DNA of 64,000 nucleotides from Algorimicrobium sediminis (GCF_042684585.1 NZ_JBHULS010000001.1:929192-993191), one strand, 5' to 3'. Numbered from the stretch's first letter, positions 33,338 through 43,111 are shown. Numbers and translations: made by a program. The notes: generated by a model from the sequence alone, not told the origin.

Positions 33338-35896
33338 ATGGATGACAATTTTTCACCTCGAGTTAAGGATGTAATAGCTTACAGCAAAGAAGAAGCTTTA
33401 AGACTTGGACACGATTTTATTGGTACCGAACATTTAATGTTGGGTTTGTTAAGAGATGGTAGCGGTAAAGCTATTGATATTTTAAGTGCTTTGGATATTG
33501 ATTTGAATCAGTTAAGACGAAAAGTTGAAATTTTAAGCCCAGCTAATCCCAATATTGCTATTGCCCCAAACAGCAAAAAAAACTTGCACTTAACCAGACA
33601 AGCAGAGCGCGCTTTAAAAACTACTTTTTTAGAAGCCAAGTTATTCCAAAGCACCTCTATTAACACAGCACATTTATTACTGTGCATTTTAAGAAACGAT
33701 AACGATCCTACTACCAAGCTTTTAAACAAGTTAAAAGTGGATTACGATAACGCCAAAGAACAATTTAAGTTTATGATAACAAACGACGATAATTATACCA
33801 ATTCAGCCAACGAGCCAAAATCGGAGTCCTTTCCAGGCGACGACCCAAGCGCTGATGATGGCGCTAAAGACAATTTGTTTAATTCGCCATCAGGAAAAAC
33901 GAATAAGAAGTCTAAAACCCCTGTTTTAGATAATTTTGGTCGCGATTTAACAGCCATGGCCGAAGAAGGCAAATTAGACCCTGTAGTGGGTAGAGAAAAA
34001 GAAATTGAACGCGTATCGCAAATTTTAAGCCGTCGCAAAAAAAACAATCCCTTGCTTATTGGTGAGCCAGGTGTTGGTAAATCTGCTATTGCTGAAGGTT
34101 TGGCCAACCGTATTGTAAAACGTAAAGTTTCCAGAATTTTGTTTAACAAACGTGTGGTTACCTTGGATTTAGCTAGCCTGGTAGCTGGCACCAAATACCG
34201 CGGTCAATTTGAAGAGCGCATGAAAGCCGTTATGAACGAACTGGAAAAAAACGACGACATTATTTTATTCATAGACGAAATCCACACCATTGTTGGTGCC
34301 GGTGGTGCTACGGGTAGTTTGGATGCCTCCAATATGTTTAAACCCGCTCTAGCAAGAGGCGAAATTCAATGCATTGGCGCTACCACGCTAGACGAGTACA
34401 GACAATACATAGAAAAAGATGGCGCTCTGGAGCGTCGCTTTCAGAAGGTTATTGTGGAACCAACAACGGTTGAAGAAACCATTGAAATTTTAAATAATAT
34501 TAAAGATAAATACGAAGCGCATCATCATGTAGAATACACGCCAGAAGCTATTGAAGCTTGTGTAAAATTAACCAGTAGGTACATGACAGATCGTTTTTTA
34601 CCAGATAAAGCAATAGATGCCTTGGATGAGGCGGGTTCGCGTGTGCACATTACCAATATAAATGTACCAGACCAAATTATTGAATTAGAAAAACAATTAG
34701 AAGCCGTTAAAGAAACGAAAACCTCTGTGGTTAAAAAGCAAAAGTATGAAGAGGCTGCTAAATTGCGAGACGATGAAAAGCGTCTTGAAAAAGAATTAGC
34801 TTTAGCACAAGAAAAATGGGACGAAGACAGTAAAATGCACCGTGAAACCGTTACCGAAGACAATGTAGCCGATGTGGTTTCCATGATGACGGGGATTCCT
34901 GTAAACAGAATAGCCCAAACGGAAAGCAATAAATTGGCTATTCTACCAGAGCTTATTAAAGGAAAGGTTATTGGTCAGGATGCTGCTGTAGCCCAAGTTG
35001 TTAAAGCTATACAGCGCAACCGTGCCGGACTTAAAGATCCAAATAAACCAATTGGTTCCTTTATATTTCTAGGACAAACTGGGGTAGGAAAAACACAATT
35101 GGCCAAAGTACTTTCTAAAGAATTGTTTGATAGCGAAGAGTCTTTAATTCGTATAGATATGAGCGAATACATGGAAAAATTTGCCATTTCTAGATTAGTT
35201 GGTGCGCCTCCAGGTTACGTTGGCTACGAGGAAGGTGGTCAATTAACCGAAAAAATAAGACGCAAACCGTATGCCGTTGTTTTATTGGACGAAATTGAAA
35301 AAGCGCATCCAGATGTATTTAATATGCTGTTACAGGTGCTTGACGATGGCTACTTAACGGATAGTTTAGGTCGTAAAATTGACTTCAGAAATACAATTAT
35401 TATCATGACTTCCAACATTGGATCCAGAAAACTAAAAGATTTTGGTACCGGTGTTGGTTTTGGTACCGCTGCTCAAAAATCGCAAGAAGACGCCAACGCC
35501 AGAAGTGTTATTGAAAATGCGCTTAAAAAAGCGTTTGCTCCAGAATTTTTAAACCGTATAGATGATGTTATTGTATTTAATGCACTAGAAAAAGCAGATA
35601 TTGCTAAAATTATAGACATAGAATTGGACAAATTAATTCTGCGCATTAAGGATATTGGTTACACCCTAACTTTAACCCAAGCGGCTAAAGATTATATTGC
35701 AGAAAAAGGATTCGATAAGCAATACGGTGCCAGACCGCTAAAACGGGCCATTCAAAAGTATGTAGAAGATGCTCTTGCTGAAGAAATTATTAATTCTAAA
35801 ATCTCGGAAGGCGATACTATTAATATGGACCTAGATTCGGATTCTGGATCGCTAACGGTTACTATTAAATCTGAAACTAAAACAACAAATTCTTAA
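33338..35896 (+). CDS. clpC: ClpC-type AAA+ ATPase of the Clp protease
   Basis: An 852-residue HSP100 unfoldase that feeds proteins to ClpP. Two N-terminal Clp repeats (~1-75 and ~80-150) are followed by a charged linker, AAA domain 1 with GEPGVGKSAI, a middle domain containing a UVR-like KYEEAAKLRDDEKRLEKE, and AAA domain 2 with GQTGVGKTQL. The single middle domain of this size marks ClpC rather than ClpA or ClpB. I use ATG 33338 (MDDNFSPRV) because conserved sequence begins there; an upstream ATG at 33317 would overlap the -7 element. The gene is divergent from gyrA. Confidence 0.95.
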   Translation: MDDNFSPRVKDVIAYSKEEALRLGHDFIGTEHLMLGLLRDGSGKAIDILSALDIDLNQLRRKVEILSPANPNIAIAPNSKKNLHLTRQAERALKTTFLEAKLFQSTSINTAHLLLCILRNDNDPTTKLLNKLKVDYDNAKEQFKFMITNDDNYTNSANEPKSESFPGDDPSADDGAKDNLFNSPSGKTNKKSKTPVLDNFGRDLTAMAEEGKLDPVVGREKEIERVSQILSRRKKNNPLLIGEPGVGKSAIAEGLANRIVKRKVSRILFNKRVVTLDLASLVAGTKYRGQFEERMKAVMNELEKNDDIILFIDEIHTIVGAGGATGSLDASNMFKPALARGEIQCIGATTLDEYRQYIEKDGALERRFQKVIVEPTTVEETIEILNNIKDKYEAHHHVEYTPEAIEACVKLTSRYMTDRFLPDKAIDALDEAGSRVHITNINVPDQIIELEKQLEAVKETKTSVVKKQKYEEAAKLRDDEKRLEKELALAQEKWDEDSKMHRETVTEDNVADVVSMMTGIPVNRIAQTESNKLAILPELIKGKVIGQDAAVAQVVKAIQRNRAGLKDPNKPIGSFIFLGQTGVGKTQLAKVLSKELFDSEESLIRIDMSEYMEKFAISRLVGAPPGYVGYEEGGQLTEKIRRKPYAVVLLDEIEKAHPDVFNMLLQVLDDGYLTDSLGRKIDFRNTIIIMTSNIGSRKLKDFGTGVGFGTAAQKSQEDANARSVIENALKKAFAPEFLNRIDDVIVFNALEKADIAKIIDIELDKLILRIKDIGYTLTLTQAAKDYIAEKGFDKQYGARPLKRAIQKYVEDALAEEIINSKISEGDTINMDLDSDSGSLTVTIKSETKTTNS

Positions 35897-35908
35897 AAAC
35901 TATTTGGT

Positions 35909-35932
35909 GAAACTCCGCCGCGGCGGAGTTTC
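35909..35932 (+). terminator. 24-bp perfect GC-rich palindrome after clpC
   Basis: A perfect palindrome with no loop, centred on CCGCGG, 12 nt after the clpC stop and followed by a T-rich stretch. It is much richer in GC than its surroundings. Most likely the clpC terminator. Confidence 0.65.
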
Positions 35933-35953
35933 TTTATTTGCAACCAACCACCT

Positions 35954-36325
35954 ATGGCAATTGTCAAAAAATATTCAGTAGGAGAAATTACCCTGTACGA
36001 TACGCACATGATTGCCGTAATGAATGAAGGTATTACCGTAAAAACCGATTTATATGCAGATTTGCTGGAAATTGTTCAAGAACATTACAGCAATAAAAAA
36101 TTTGTGTATATAACACATCGTGTCAATTCCTATGCTGTAGATCCTGGTATTTATCTAAAAATGTCGAAAATTGACAACCTATTAGGTTTCGCTGTGGTTT
36201 ATGGCAACACGATTAAATTTGACAACACAGACTTTGAACAATCTTTTATAAGCGTGCCGTTTAAAACATTTAAAACGCTTCATGCTGCAAAAACTTGGGC
36301 TAAAACACTGTGTAAAGACGCCTAA
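35954..36325 (+). CDS. Conserved hypothetical protein, possibly STAS-like fold
   Basis: A 123-residue soluble protein with alternating strands and helices (VGEITLYDTHMIAVMNEG, TDLYADLLEIVQEHYSNKK, FVYITHRVNSYAVDP). The pattern of a strand, a helix and a 'yITHR' strand resembles SpoIIAA/STAS-like regulators, but that is a weak, fold-level guess. No signal peptide or catalytic motif. It lies 57 nt after clpC, beyond a GC-rich palindrome, so partial read-through from clpC is possible. Function unknown. Confidence 0.55.
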   Translation: MAIVKKYSVGEITLYDTHMIAVMNEGITVKTDLYADLLEIVQEHYSNKKFVYITHRVNSYAVDPGIYLKMSKIDNLLGFAVVYGNTIKFDNTDFEQSFISVPFKTFKTLHAAKTWAKTLCKDA

Positions 36326-36332
36326 AAAATAC

Positions 36333-37844
36333 CTAATCAAAAATTTCTTGGCTATCTATATCCAAATTATTTAAAAACGTAACGGAGTTTTGGATATCCA
36401 CGTATAGCGCTCTATCATTACTTACAAAATCCACATCTGCTCGGTAAGCTAATAAAACCGACTCAATAAAAGGCGACGAACGCAAGGGTTTTCTAAAATA
36501 CAAGGCCTGCGATGCGTTAAATAATTCGATTGCTAAAATACGCTCCACATTATATATTAAAGTATATGCCTGTGTGGCCGCGTTGGCTCCCATACTTACA
36601 TGATCTTCTTGGCCATTGCTAGACACAATACTATCTATACTAGCTGGACTGGACAATTGCTTATTAGCGCTAACAATACTTGCTGCCGTGTATTGCGGAA
36701 TCATAAAACCAGAATTTAAACCAGGATTGTCTACCAAAAAGGTTGGCAAACCCCGTAAACCGGATACCAACTGAAATACCCGTCGCTCGGAAATATTACC
36801 CAGTTCGGCCATAGCAATTTTCAAATAATCTAAGGCCAGAGCTAAAGGTTGTCCATGAAAATTACCACCAGAAATAATAGCATCGGCTTCTTTAAAAATA
36901 TTGGGATTATCGGTTACCGCATTAATTTCTGTAATAAAAGTTTGTGTTACAAACCGCAAGGTATCTTTGGTAGCCCCATGCACTTGCGGTATGCATCGAA
37001 ATGAATACGGATCCTGTACATGCTTTTTTTCTTGTTCAATAAGTTCACTACCTTCTAAAAACGTACGAATGCGTTCTGCTGTTTTTATCTGTCCGTTGTG
37101 CGGACGCACCATATGAACCAATTCGTTAAATGGCTCAATCCTACCATCAAAAGCTTCCAAAGACATGCTACCTACCAAATCCGACACATAAGCTAGTTTA
37201 TGGGCTTTTAGTAACAAATAAATCCCATAAGCAGACATAAACTGTGTGCCGTTTAATAAAGCTAAACCCTCTTTAGACTGTAAAGAAATAGGCTGCCAAT
37301 TATGGGCTTCTAAAACCTGTTTTGCGGGTACAATTTCGTCGTTAACATATACTTCACCCTTTCCTATTAACGGTAAAGCCAGGTGTGCTAAAGGCGCTAA
37401 ATCGCCAGAAGCTCCTAACGAACCCTGCGTGTAAATAACGGGTAAAATATCTTGATTGTAAAAATCTATTAACCGATTTGCCGTTTCCAACTGCACGCCA
37501 CTATGACCGTAACTTAAGGACTGGATTTTAAGTAACAGCATTAGCTTTACAATAGGTTTAGGTACTAAATTACCAGTACCACAAGCATGCGACATTACTA
37601 AATTTTCTTGAAGCGCCGTTAAATTATCTTTCGATATTTTAACGTTATAAAGCGAGCCAAAACCTGTATTTATTCCGTAAATTGGTGCATCTTGGTTTTT
37701 TAATTTGCTGTCCAAATAAGCCCGACAAGCCTTAATATTTTCCACGGATGTGGCGTCCAATTGTAAGGACTTATTCTCCTCTAAAATATTTGCTATTACG
37801 TGTAAATTTAAGGTTTCTTTCGAAATATAGTGTACTGCTCTCAT
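36333..37844 (-). CDS. hutH: Histidine ammonia-lyase (HAL/PAL/TAL family)
   Basis: A 503-residue lyase that removes ammonia from histidine to give urocanate. Residues Ala145-Ser146-Gly147 in GSLGASGDLAPL cyclise to the MIO cofactor. YGINTGFGSL (56-65), with the catalytic Tyr, and NLVMSHACGTG (81-91) with Ser-His at the substrate-selectivity site are typical of HAL; the same Ser-His is, however, found in at least one flavobacterial tyrosine ammonia-lyase, so tyrosine or phenylalanine cannot be excluded. No other hut gene (urocanase, imidazolonepropionase, formiminoglutamase) is beside it. The stop codon is convergent with the preceding small gene. Confidence 0.85.
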   Translation of the reverse strand: MRAVHYISKETLNLHVIANILEENKSLQLDATSVENIKACRAYLDSKLKNQDAPIYGINTGFGSLYNVKISKDNLTALQENLVMSHACGTGNLVPKPIVKLMLLLKIQSLSYGHSGVQLETANRLIDFYNQDILPVIYTQGSLGASGDLAPLAHLALPLIGKGEVYVNDEIVPAKQVLEAHNWQPISLQSKEGLALLNGTQFMSAYGIYLLLKAHKLAYVSDLVGSMSLEAFDGRIEPFNELVHMVRPHNGQIKTAERIRTFLEGSELIEQEKKHVQDPYSFRCIPQVHGATKDTLRFVTQTFITEINAVTDNPNIFKEADAIISGGNFHGQPLALALDYLKIAMAELGNISERRVFQLVSGLRGLPTFLVDNPGLNSGFMIPQYTAASIVSANKQLSSPASIDSIVSSNGQEDHVSMGANAATQAYTLIYNVERILAIELFNASQALYFRKPLRSSPFIESVLLAYRADVDFVSNDRALYVDIQNSVTFLNNLDIDSQEIFD

Positions 37845-37906
37845 GCTGCTATTTTAAAGCCCAAAAATCTGCATTCAATATGTAGTTTGCAAACAAATTT
37901 TGAAAT

Positions 37907-37939
37907 TTTGTTTAAAATCCTTCAAAATTTATACATTTG
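37907..37939 (+). promoter_or_regulatory. Promoter of the TlpA-like gene
   Basis: TTTG (37907-37910), 21-nt spacer, TACATTTG (37932-37939): full consensus, giving a ~16-nt leader before ATG 37962. Confidence 0.7.
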
Positions 37940-37961
37940 GTAAAACAATTTTTATAATCAT

Positions 37962-38999
37962 ATGAAAAAAGCCTTACTAGTTCTTTCAGGATTGGCCTTG
38001 TTTGCCTGCCAAAAAGAAGCCCCAAAAGAGTATGTAACTCTCTCCGGGAAAATATTACAACAAAATAGCGATTCGTTATTAATACGTTCTGCCGATTATT
38101 CGAAAACAATTTTTCTGAAACCTGATGGTACATTTTCCGATACCTTAAAAGTGTCGCCGGGAATTTATAACTTATTTGACGGTGCCGAATCGACTTCCAT
38201 CTTCTTAAAAAATGGCTACGAATTAAATTTAAGTTTAAATACCGAAATGTTTGATGAAAGTATTCGTTATGAAGGTACAGGAGCCGAGCAAAACAATTTC
38301 TTGGCACAAAAATCTTTAAAAGAAGAAGCTTTATTGCGTATTGATGACTTAAAAAATATTTCGGATATGGCAGCTCTGGATTCGACACTGAATGCCATTA
38401 AAAATGAATTAAGCACCTTTTACAACGCCAACAAAGCTATTGACACCATGATTACCAATAGTGCGAATAAAAGTTTGGAGCCTATGCTTAAAACCTACAA
38501 ATCGTTTATTGGACAGTCCATAACTTTAAGAAATGAATTACCTAAAGGCGCGCCATCCCCGATGTTTTCGGACTTTGAAAATTACGACGGCAGTACAACC
38601 TCATTAGCCGATTTAGCTGGCAAGTACGTTTATATAGATGTTTGGGCAACTTGGTGCGGACCATGTAAGGCAGAAATACCATTTTTGAAGGCTTTAGAAA
38701 AAGACTATCACGATAAAAATATCCATTTTGTAAGCCTGTCTATTGACGATGACCGTGCCCACCAAAAGTCATGGGATAAGGCACGCCAAGCCTGGAAAGC
38801 TATGATTGCAGAAAAGGAACTTGGTGGCATTCAACTTTTCGCACCAAAGGGTTGGCAAACAGAATTTATTAAAGCCTATAAAATTAATGGTATTCCTCGC
38901 TTTATTTTAATAGATCCAGATGGCAATATTGTGTCGCCAGACGCGCCTCGCCCCTCTAGTAACGAGCTAAAAACATTGCTTACAGAATTAAACGTATAA
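37962..38999 (+). CDS. TlpA-family thioredoxin lipoprotein
   Basis: A 345-residue exported thiol-disulfide oxidoreductase. The signal peptide ends GLALFAC, a lipoprotein site at Cys16. Residues ~20-185 form a DUF4369-like N-terminal domain (beta-rich, then helical). The thioredoxin domain (~190-345) has the active site WCGPC (Cys232, Cys235) and the cis-Pro in NGIPRFI. TlpA/ResA relatives reduce periplasmic disulfides, for example during cytochrome c maturation. The gene is monocistronic with a strong promoter and terminator. Confidence 0.92.
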   Translation: MKKALLVLSGLALFACQKEAPKEYVTLSGKILQQNSDSLLIRSADYSKTIFLKPDGTFSDTLKVSPGIYNLFDGAESTSIFLKNGYELNLSLNTEMFDESIRYEGTGAEQNNFLAQKSLKEEALLRIDDLKNISDMAALDSTLNAIKNELSTFYNANKAIDTMITNSANKSLEPMLKTYKSFIGQSITLRNELPKGAPSPMFSDFENYDGSTTSLADLAGKYVYIDVWATWCGPCKAEIPFLKALEKDYHDKNIHFVSLSIDDDRAHQKSWDKARQAWKAMIAEKELGGIQLFAPKGWQTEFIKAYKINGIPRFILIDPDGNIVSPDAPRPSSNELKTLLTELNV

Positions 39000-39015
39000 C
39001 GTTATTTACGCTTTA

Positions 39016-39048
39016 AAAAATGGGATGCTTTTGGCATCCCATTTTTTT
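39016..39048. terminator. Bidirectional terminator
   Basis: TGGGATGC (39021-39028) pairs with GCATCCCA (39034-39041), extended by A and T runs. Ends the TlpA gene and the convergent nnr gene. Confidence 0.88.
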
Positions 39049-39089
39049 ATTATCATGCGCACATTCTTTGAGTAAACGAGTACACCAAT

Positions 39090-40652
39090 TTATTTTTTAG
39101 TTGTTTTATCGTCTTGTTTATTAGCAGTTTTAGGTGGCTCGGGCTTTACAAATAAATCTAAAAATGCTTTTGGTAAGTAACTAATAACACGTGAGGCCGT
39201 CATGGCCTCATAGCCAAAATCTTGTACCGCGATATCTGCGGATTTACCATGTAAGTACACACCAAAAATGGCAGCTTCAAGTGGCTCGTATTGTTGCGCC
39301 ATTAACCCGGTAATTATTCCTGTAAGCACATCGCCAGTGCCACCCGTTGCCAAACCGGGATTACCGGTAGCGTTTATGTACAAATTTTTCTTGTAAACTA
39401 TAAGTGTAAACCTGCCTTTTAATACCAATATTATATTGTATTTTTCTGATAAATTAATGGCTTTATCTAGCTTGTCAAAATCATTACTCCATTTACCAAT
39501 TAAGCGTTCTAACTCTTTTGCGTGAGGCGTTAAAACACTGTATTTTGGCAACTTTTCCATTAAAGCAGGTGTTTTAGCCAATAGGTTTAAGCCATCGGCA
39601 TCAATCACTAATGGCTTTGTATTTTGGTTTAAAAAATCTGTAAATGCTGATGCAGTTTCTTCACTTGTACCCATGCCAACACCTATCCCAATAACGGTTG
39701 GTTCTATTGGAATAGCTATATTACTTATACAAGTATCATTAGTATCGGTTATTAACATTAATTCTGGAACACTGCTTTGTAACGGTAGGTAACCACATTT
39801 TGGCACAAAAGCCGTAACCAGTCCGGCGCCAGATACCAAAGTTGCACGACTGGCTAGCTGCACTGCACCAATTTTTCCGTAACTACCACCAATAAGCAAG
39901 GCATGACCATAGGTGCCTTTGTGCGAAAATGGTTTTCGTGGTTTGTAAACAGGTAAAATGTCTTGTTTGGTTATTAAAGTTGTAAGCGTGTTTGTTTTTT
40001 GAAGATATTCCGGATCTATGCCCACATCTAGAACCTCCCATTGTGCCGTAAATTTTGCCGTATCTTCTAGGAAAAACACCAATTTGGGCGACTGAAAACT
40101 TAATGTGTGGTTTGCCCAAACTACATCTGTGTCCTTAACTGGTGCCGCGTTTGTTTTTAAACCCGAAGGTATATCAACAGATAAAACAAAGGCTTTAGAG
40201 GCTTTAAAATGCTGAAACAAATGCACCACCCAGTCGTCTGCAGGTCGGTTAAGGCCAACACCAAAAACAGCATCCAAAATAATATCGTCTGGTCCAATTT
40301 TTGGAAAATCATCTTTTGGTCCAATTAAAGTAGGCCATTTTTTTTGTGTTTGCTTCATTAAATCGTAGTTAACCAAAAAACCTTTGGTTCGTTTATCGCT
40401 AAAATTCACAACATAAGTATGCACATTGTACCCGTGATTTACTAAATGCCGTGCCACCACCAAGCCATTACCACCATTGTTACCTATACCACAAAAAACA
40501 TGAATGGGTACTTGGGCGCCTTGCATGCGTAAATGCAGCCAATTAAAAATTTGTATACCAGCACGCTCCATTAATTCTATAGAAGTAATTTGTTGCTTTT
40601 GTGCTGTAAATTTATCGCCCTCGTAAACCTGTTCATCCGAAAATATTTTCAT
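39090..40652 (-). CDS. nnr: Bifunctional NAD(P)H-hydrate epimerase / ADP-dependent dehydratase
   Basis: A metabolite-repair enzyme of about 520 residues. The N-terminal YjeF_N domain (~1-215; GIGNNGGNGLVVARHL, DAVFGVGLNR) epimerises R- to S-NAD(P)HX; the C-terminal YjeF_C kinase-like domain (~225-505; GGSYGKIGA, LTPHAKELERL, ATGGTGDVLTG) dehydrates S-NAD(P)HX back to NAD(P)H using ADP. I use ATG 40652 (MKIFSDEQVYEGD) because family similarity begins there; an ATG 30 codons upstream would add an unlikely hydrophobic stretch. The C-terminus has a short Lys-rich tail. Confidence 0.92.
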   Translation of the reverse strand: MKIFSDEQVYEGDKFTAQKQQITSIELMERAGIQIFNWLHLRMQGAQVPIHVFCGIGNNGGNGLVVARHLVNHGYNVHTYVVNFSDKRTKGFLVNYDLMKQTQKKWPTLIGPKDDFPKIGPDDIILDAVFGVGLNRPADDWVVHLFQHFKASKAFVLSVDIPSGLKTNAAPVKDTDVVWANHTLSFQSPKLVFFLEDTAKFTAQWEVLDVGIDPEYLQKTNTLTTLITKQDILPVYKPRKPFSHKGTYGHALLIGGSYGKIGAVQLASRATLVSGAGLVTAFVPKCGYLPLQSSVPELMLITDTNDTCISNIAIPIEPTVIGIGVGMGTSEETASAFTDFLNQNTKPLVIDADGLNLLAKTPALMEKLPKYSVLTPHAKELERLIGKWSNDFDKLDKAINLSEKYNIILVLKGRFTLIVYKKNLYINATGNPGLATGGTGDVLTGIITGLMAQQYEPLEAAIFGVYLHGKSADIAVQDFGYEAMTASRVISYLPKAFLDLFVKPEPPKTANKQDDKTTKK

Positions 40653-41036
40653 ATTTAATTTATGTATTTGAAGTTGTTGTTTGGTAGCACATGTTAAATA
40701 AACCACCAATAACAGGCAAGTTAAGGTTAAAAAAGAAAACAAAAAACTTCAAAACACACTTTTTACAGTTGTTTTAAAACAGCTTTTTTTTGTGTATTAA
40801 TTTTCTTTAGGCACACCTATAATAAAACTTGCATTCATATTATTTAAGCTAGCTAAACATAAAAATTATAAATCATAACTCTTTAAAAATAGTCTAAAAA
40901 TGAGCCTTGTTACCCCAGCTTTTAGTCGGTTGCTTTTGGTATTTAAAAACGACTGGTCTGCTTCAAAACCAGATAAAATTCAATACATTTGCAGCTTTAA
41001 ACGTATAATTAAAAAGACCTCATAAATACAATACAT
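40653..41036. other. Intergenic region between nnr and gcvT
   Basis: 384 nt, AT-rich, between divergent genes. It holds a TACATTTG -7 element for gcvT at 40984-40991 and two small inverted repeats just upstream (AGTCG/CGACT near 40924-40954, and CTGGT/ACCAG near 40953-40972). No ORF and no glycine-riboswitch-like core were found. Confidence 0.5.
40984..40991 (+). promoter_or_regulatory. -7 promoter element for gcvT
   Basis: TACATTTG (TAnnTTTG), 46 nt before the ATG at 41037. No TTTG at -33. Confidence 0.5.
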
Positions 41037-42119
41037 ATGAAAAGTATAGCATTATCGTCAGTACACGAATCCTTAGGCGCTAAAATGGTTCCTTTTGCAG
41101 GTTTTAATATGCCTGTACAATACGAAGGCGTGAACATTGAACATGAAACGGTTAGAACAGGAGTTGGTGTTTTTGATGTTTCGCACATGGGAGAATTTCT
41201 TGTTGAAGGGCCTCATGCCTTGGCATTACTTCAAAGCATAACCAGTAACGATTTAAGCAAACTAACCGTTGGAAAAGCCCAATACAGTTATTTTCCTAAC
41301 GAAACAGGTGGCATAATTGACGATTTAATTATTTATAAATTAAAAGAGGATTCTTATTTATTGGTAGTTAATGCTGGTAATATTGAGAAGGATTGGAATT
41401 GGATGGTATCTAAAAATGATGTTGGCGCTAAACTAACAGATTTAAGCAATGCGTATTCCCTTTTAGCCATTCAAGGCCCTAAAGCTATTGAGGCCATGCA
41501 AAGCTTAACAACACACGACTTGTCTGCTATTAAATTTTACAATTTTGTTGAAGGTACTTTTGCAGGTGCCGATAATGTTATTATTTCGGCAACTGGTTAT
41601 ACCGGAAGTGGTGGTTTCGAAATTTACTGTAAAAACAATGATATAAAGCAAGTTTGGGATGCTGTGCTAGAAGCTGGCGCTAACTTTGGTATAAAACCTA
41701 TTGGACTTGCAGCACGAGACACGCTACGTTTAGAAATGGGATATTGTTTATACGGTAATGATATAGACGAAACTACTTCGCCATTTGAAGCTGGCTTGGG
41801 TTGGATAACCAAGTTCACTAAAACATTTACCAACTCCGAAAATTTAAAAAAGGAAAAAGAGCAGCCACTAAAACAAAAATTAGTAGCTTTTGAAATAAAC
41901 ACGAAAGGAATTCCAAGAGCCGGATACGATATTGTAGATGCCATTGGTAACAAAATTGGTCATGTTACCTCTGGAACCATGTCGCCAATGCTTAAAAAAG
42001 GAATTGGTATGGGGTATGTAGCATCAGAATTTAACGGCGTAAATAATACAATTTACATTCAAATTCGGAAAAATGCGGTTCCAGCAACAATAGTTAAATT
42101 ACCTTTTTACAAGGGTTAA
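41037..42119 (+). CDS. gcvT: Glycine-cleavage T protein (aminomethyltransferase)
   Basis: A 360-residue folate-dependent enzyme that moves the methylene group from the H-protein aminomethyl-lipoyl arm to tetrahydrofolate, releasing ammonia. Typical features: VPFAGFNMPVQYEG, the conserved VGVFDVSHMGEF loop, IDDLIIYKL (catalytic Asp), TGYTGSGGFEIYC, and GLAARDTLRLEMGYCLYGND. C-terminal barrel domain has GHVTSGTMSPML. The H and P protein genes are not adjacent, which is usual in flavobacteria. Confidence 0.96.
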   Translation: MKSIALSSVHESLGAKMVPFAGFNMPVQYEGVNIEHETVRTGVGVFDVSHMGEFLVEGPHALALLQSITSNDLSKLTVGKAQYSYFPNETGGIIDDLIIYKLKEDSYLLVVNAGNIEKDWNWMVSKNDVGAKLTDLSNAYSLLAIQGPKAIEAMQSLTTHDLSAIKFYNFVEGTFAGADNVIISATGYTGSGGFEIYCKNNDIKQVWDAVLEAGANFGIKPIGLAARDTLRLEMGYCLYGNDIDETTSPFEAGLGWITKFTKTFTNSENLKKEKEQPLKQKLVAFEINTKGIPRAGYDIVDAIGNKIGHVTSGTMSPMLKKGIGMGYVASEFNGVNNTIYIQIRKNAVPATIVKLPFYKG

Positions 42120-42185
42120 TTATAGCTAAAACACAGGAATATTATGTATTCGCAACTGTGTTCAACTTAAAACATGTAAAACTTT

Positions 42186-42220
42186 AACAGTCACATAACC
42201 ACTATTTATGTGACTGTTTT
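42186..42220 (+). terminator. gcvT terminator
   Basis: A perfect 13-bp stem, 42186-42198 with 42206-42218 (TTATGTGACTGTT), 7-nt loop, then T-rich sequence. Confidence 0.85.
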
Positions 42221-42280
42221 GTTTACAGAAGTTTAAACGAATATACCAATTACTAAAACAACAAAACAGGCAACAAAGCC

Positions 42281-43111
42281 ATGTGGGCAACACCAATAAA
42301 ACATAGAATTTTAATTTTAGGCGCCAGCGGATTTATAGGAAACGCATTATACAAAGAACTGTGCCCTTATTACAATACCTATGGTACTTATAAAACAGCC
42401 AATACATCTTACGCTTCAAATCAGCATTTTTATCAGTACGATGTGGAAACGGACGATGTATTCGAAATTTTAAACCAGGTAAAACCAACGTTTATAATTT
42501 CGGCATTACGCGGAAATTTTCATGCCCAAATTTTGGCGCACACGCATCTTATTCAATACGTACAGGCCAACGGTTGTAAACTGTTGTTTTTATCTTCGGC
42601 TAATGTTTTCTACTCTTACAGCAAATATCCAAGCTACGAAACCGATAAAACGTTTAGCCAAAGTATATACGGCCATTTTAAAATAAAAATTGAAAACATG
42701 CTGCTGCGCCTGCCTAAACACCAAGCAATTATTGTTAGGCTTCCCATGGTTTTCGGGCAAATGTCTCCCAGATTGCAGGCCATAAAAACACTTTTAAAAG
42801 ATAAAGAACCTATTGAGGTGTTTCCTAATTTAATTCTAAACATTGGCATAGATACCAAATTAACCCAACAAATACACTTTATAATAAACCAAAATAAAAC
42901 AGGAATTTTTCATTTGGGTAGCACAGATTTGGTGCATCATGATGCCTTTATTAAAGACATTTTACAAAAGTTGGCACAGCCTAAAGCCTTAATTAAAAAC
43001 GTTTTTACAACCAATAACGATAGGTATTTAGCTGTTTTACCAAAATACAATTTGCTACCAACACACTTGCAATTTGAAAGTAACGATTTTCTAACAAAAA
43101 TTGAAGTATAG
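42281..43111 (+). CDS. NAD-dependent epimerase/dehydratase-like (RmlD-type) protein
   Basis: A 276-residue extended short-chain dehydrogenase. The dinucleotide-binding LILGASGFIGNALYKEL lies at residues ~11-27. The region that normally bears Tyr-x-x-x-Lys reads YGHFKIKIE, which could supply Tyr and Lys (YGHFK, Y-x-x-x-K). RLPMVFGQM after it is like the 'R...V(F/Y)G' segment of RmlD and epimerases. Possible role in making or editing a nucleotide sugar; substrate unknown. No sugar-nucleotide genes are adjacent. It is followed by a pterin dehydratase gene. Confidence 0.7.
   Translation: MWATPIKHRILILGASGFIGNALYKELCPYYNTYGTYKTANTSYASNQHFYQYDVETDDVFEILNQVKPTFIISALRGNFHAQILAHTHLIQYVQANGCKLLFLSSANVFYSYSKYPSYETDKTFSQSIYGHFKIKIENMLLRLPKHQAIIVRLPMVFGQMSPRLQAIKTLLKDKEPIEVFPNLILNIGIDTKLTQQIHFIINQNKTGIFHLGSTDLVHHDAFIKDILQKLAQPKALIKNVFTTNNDRYLAVLPKYNLLPTHLQFESNDFLTKIEV

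Noticed and set aside
40653..41036. Glycine riboswitch upstream of gcvT
   Set aside because: No tandem aptamer-like conserved core was found; only a -7 element and small inverted repeats.
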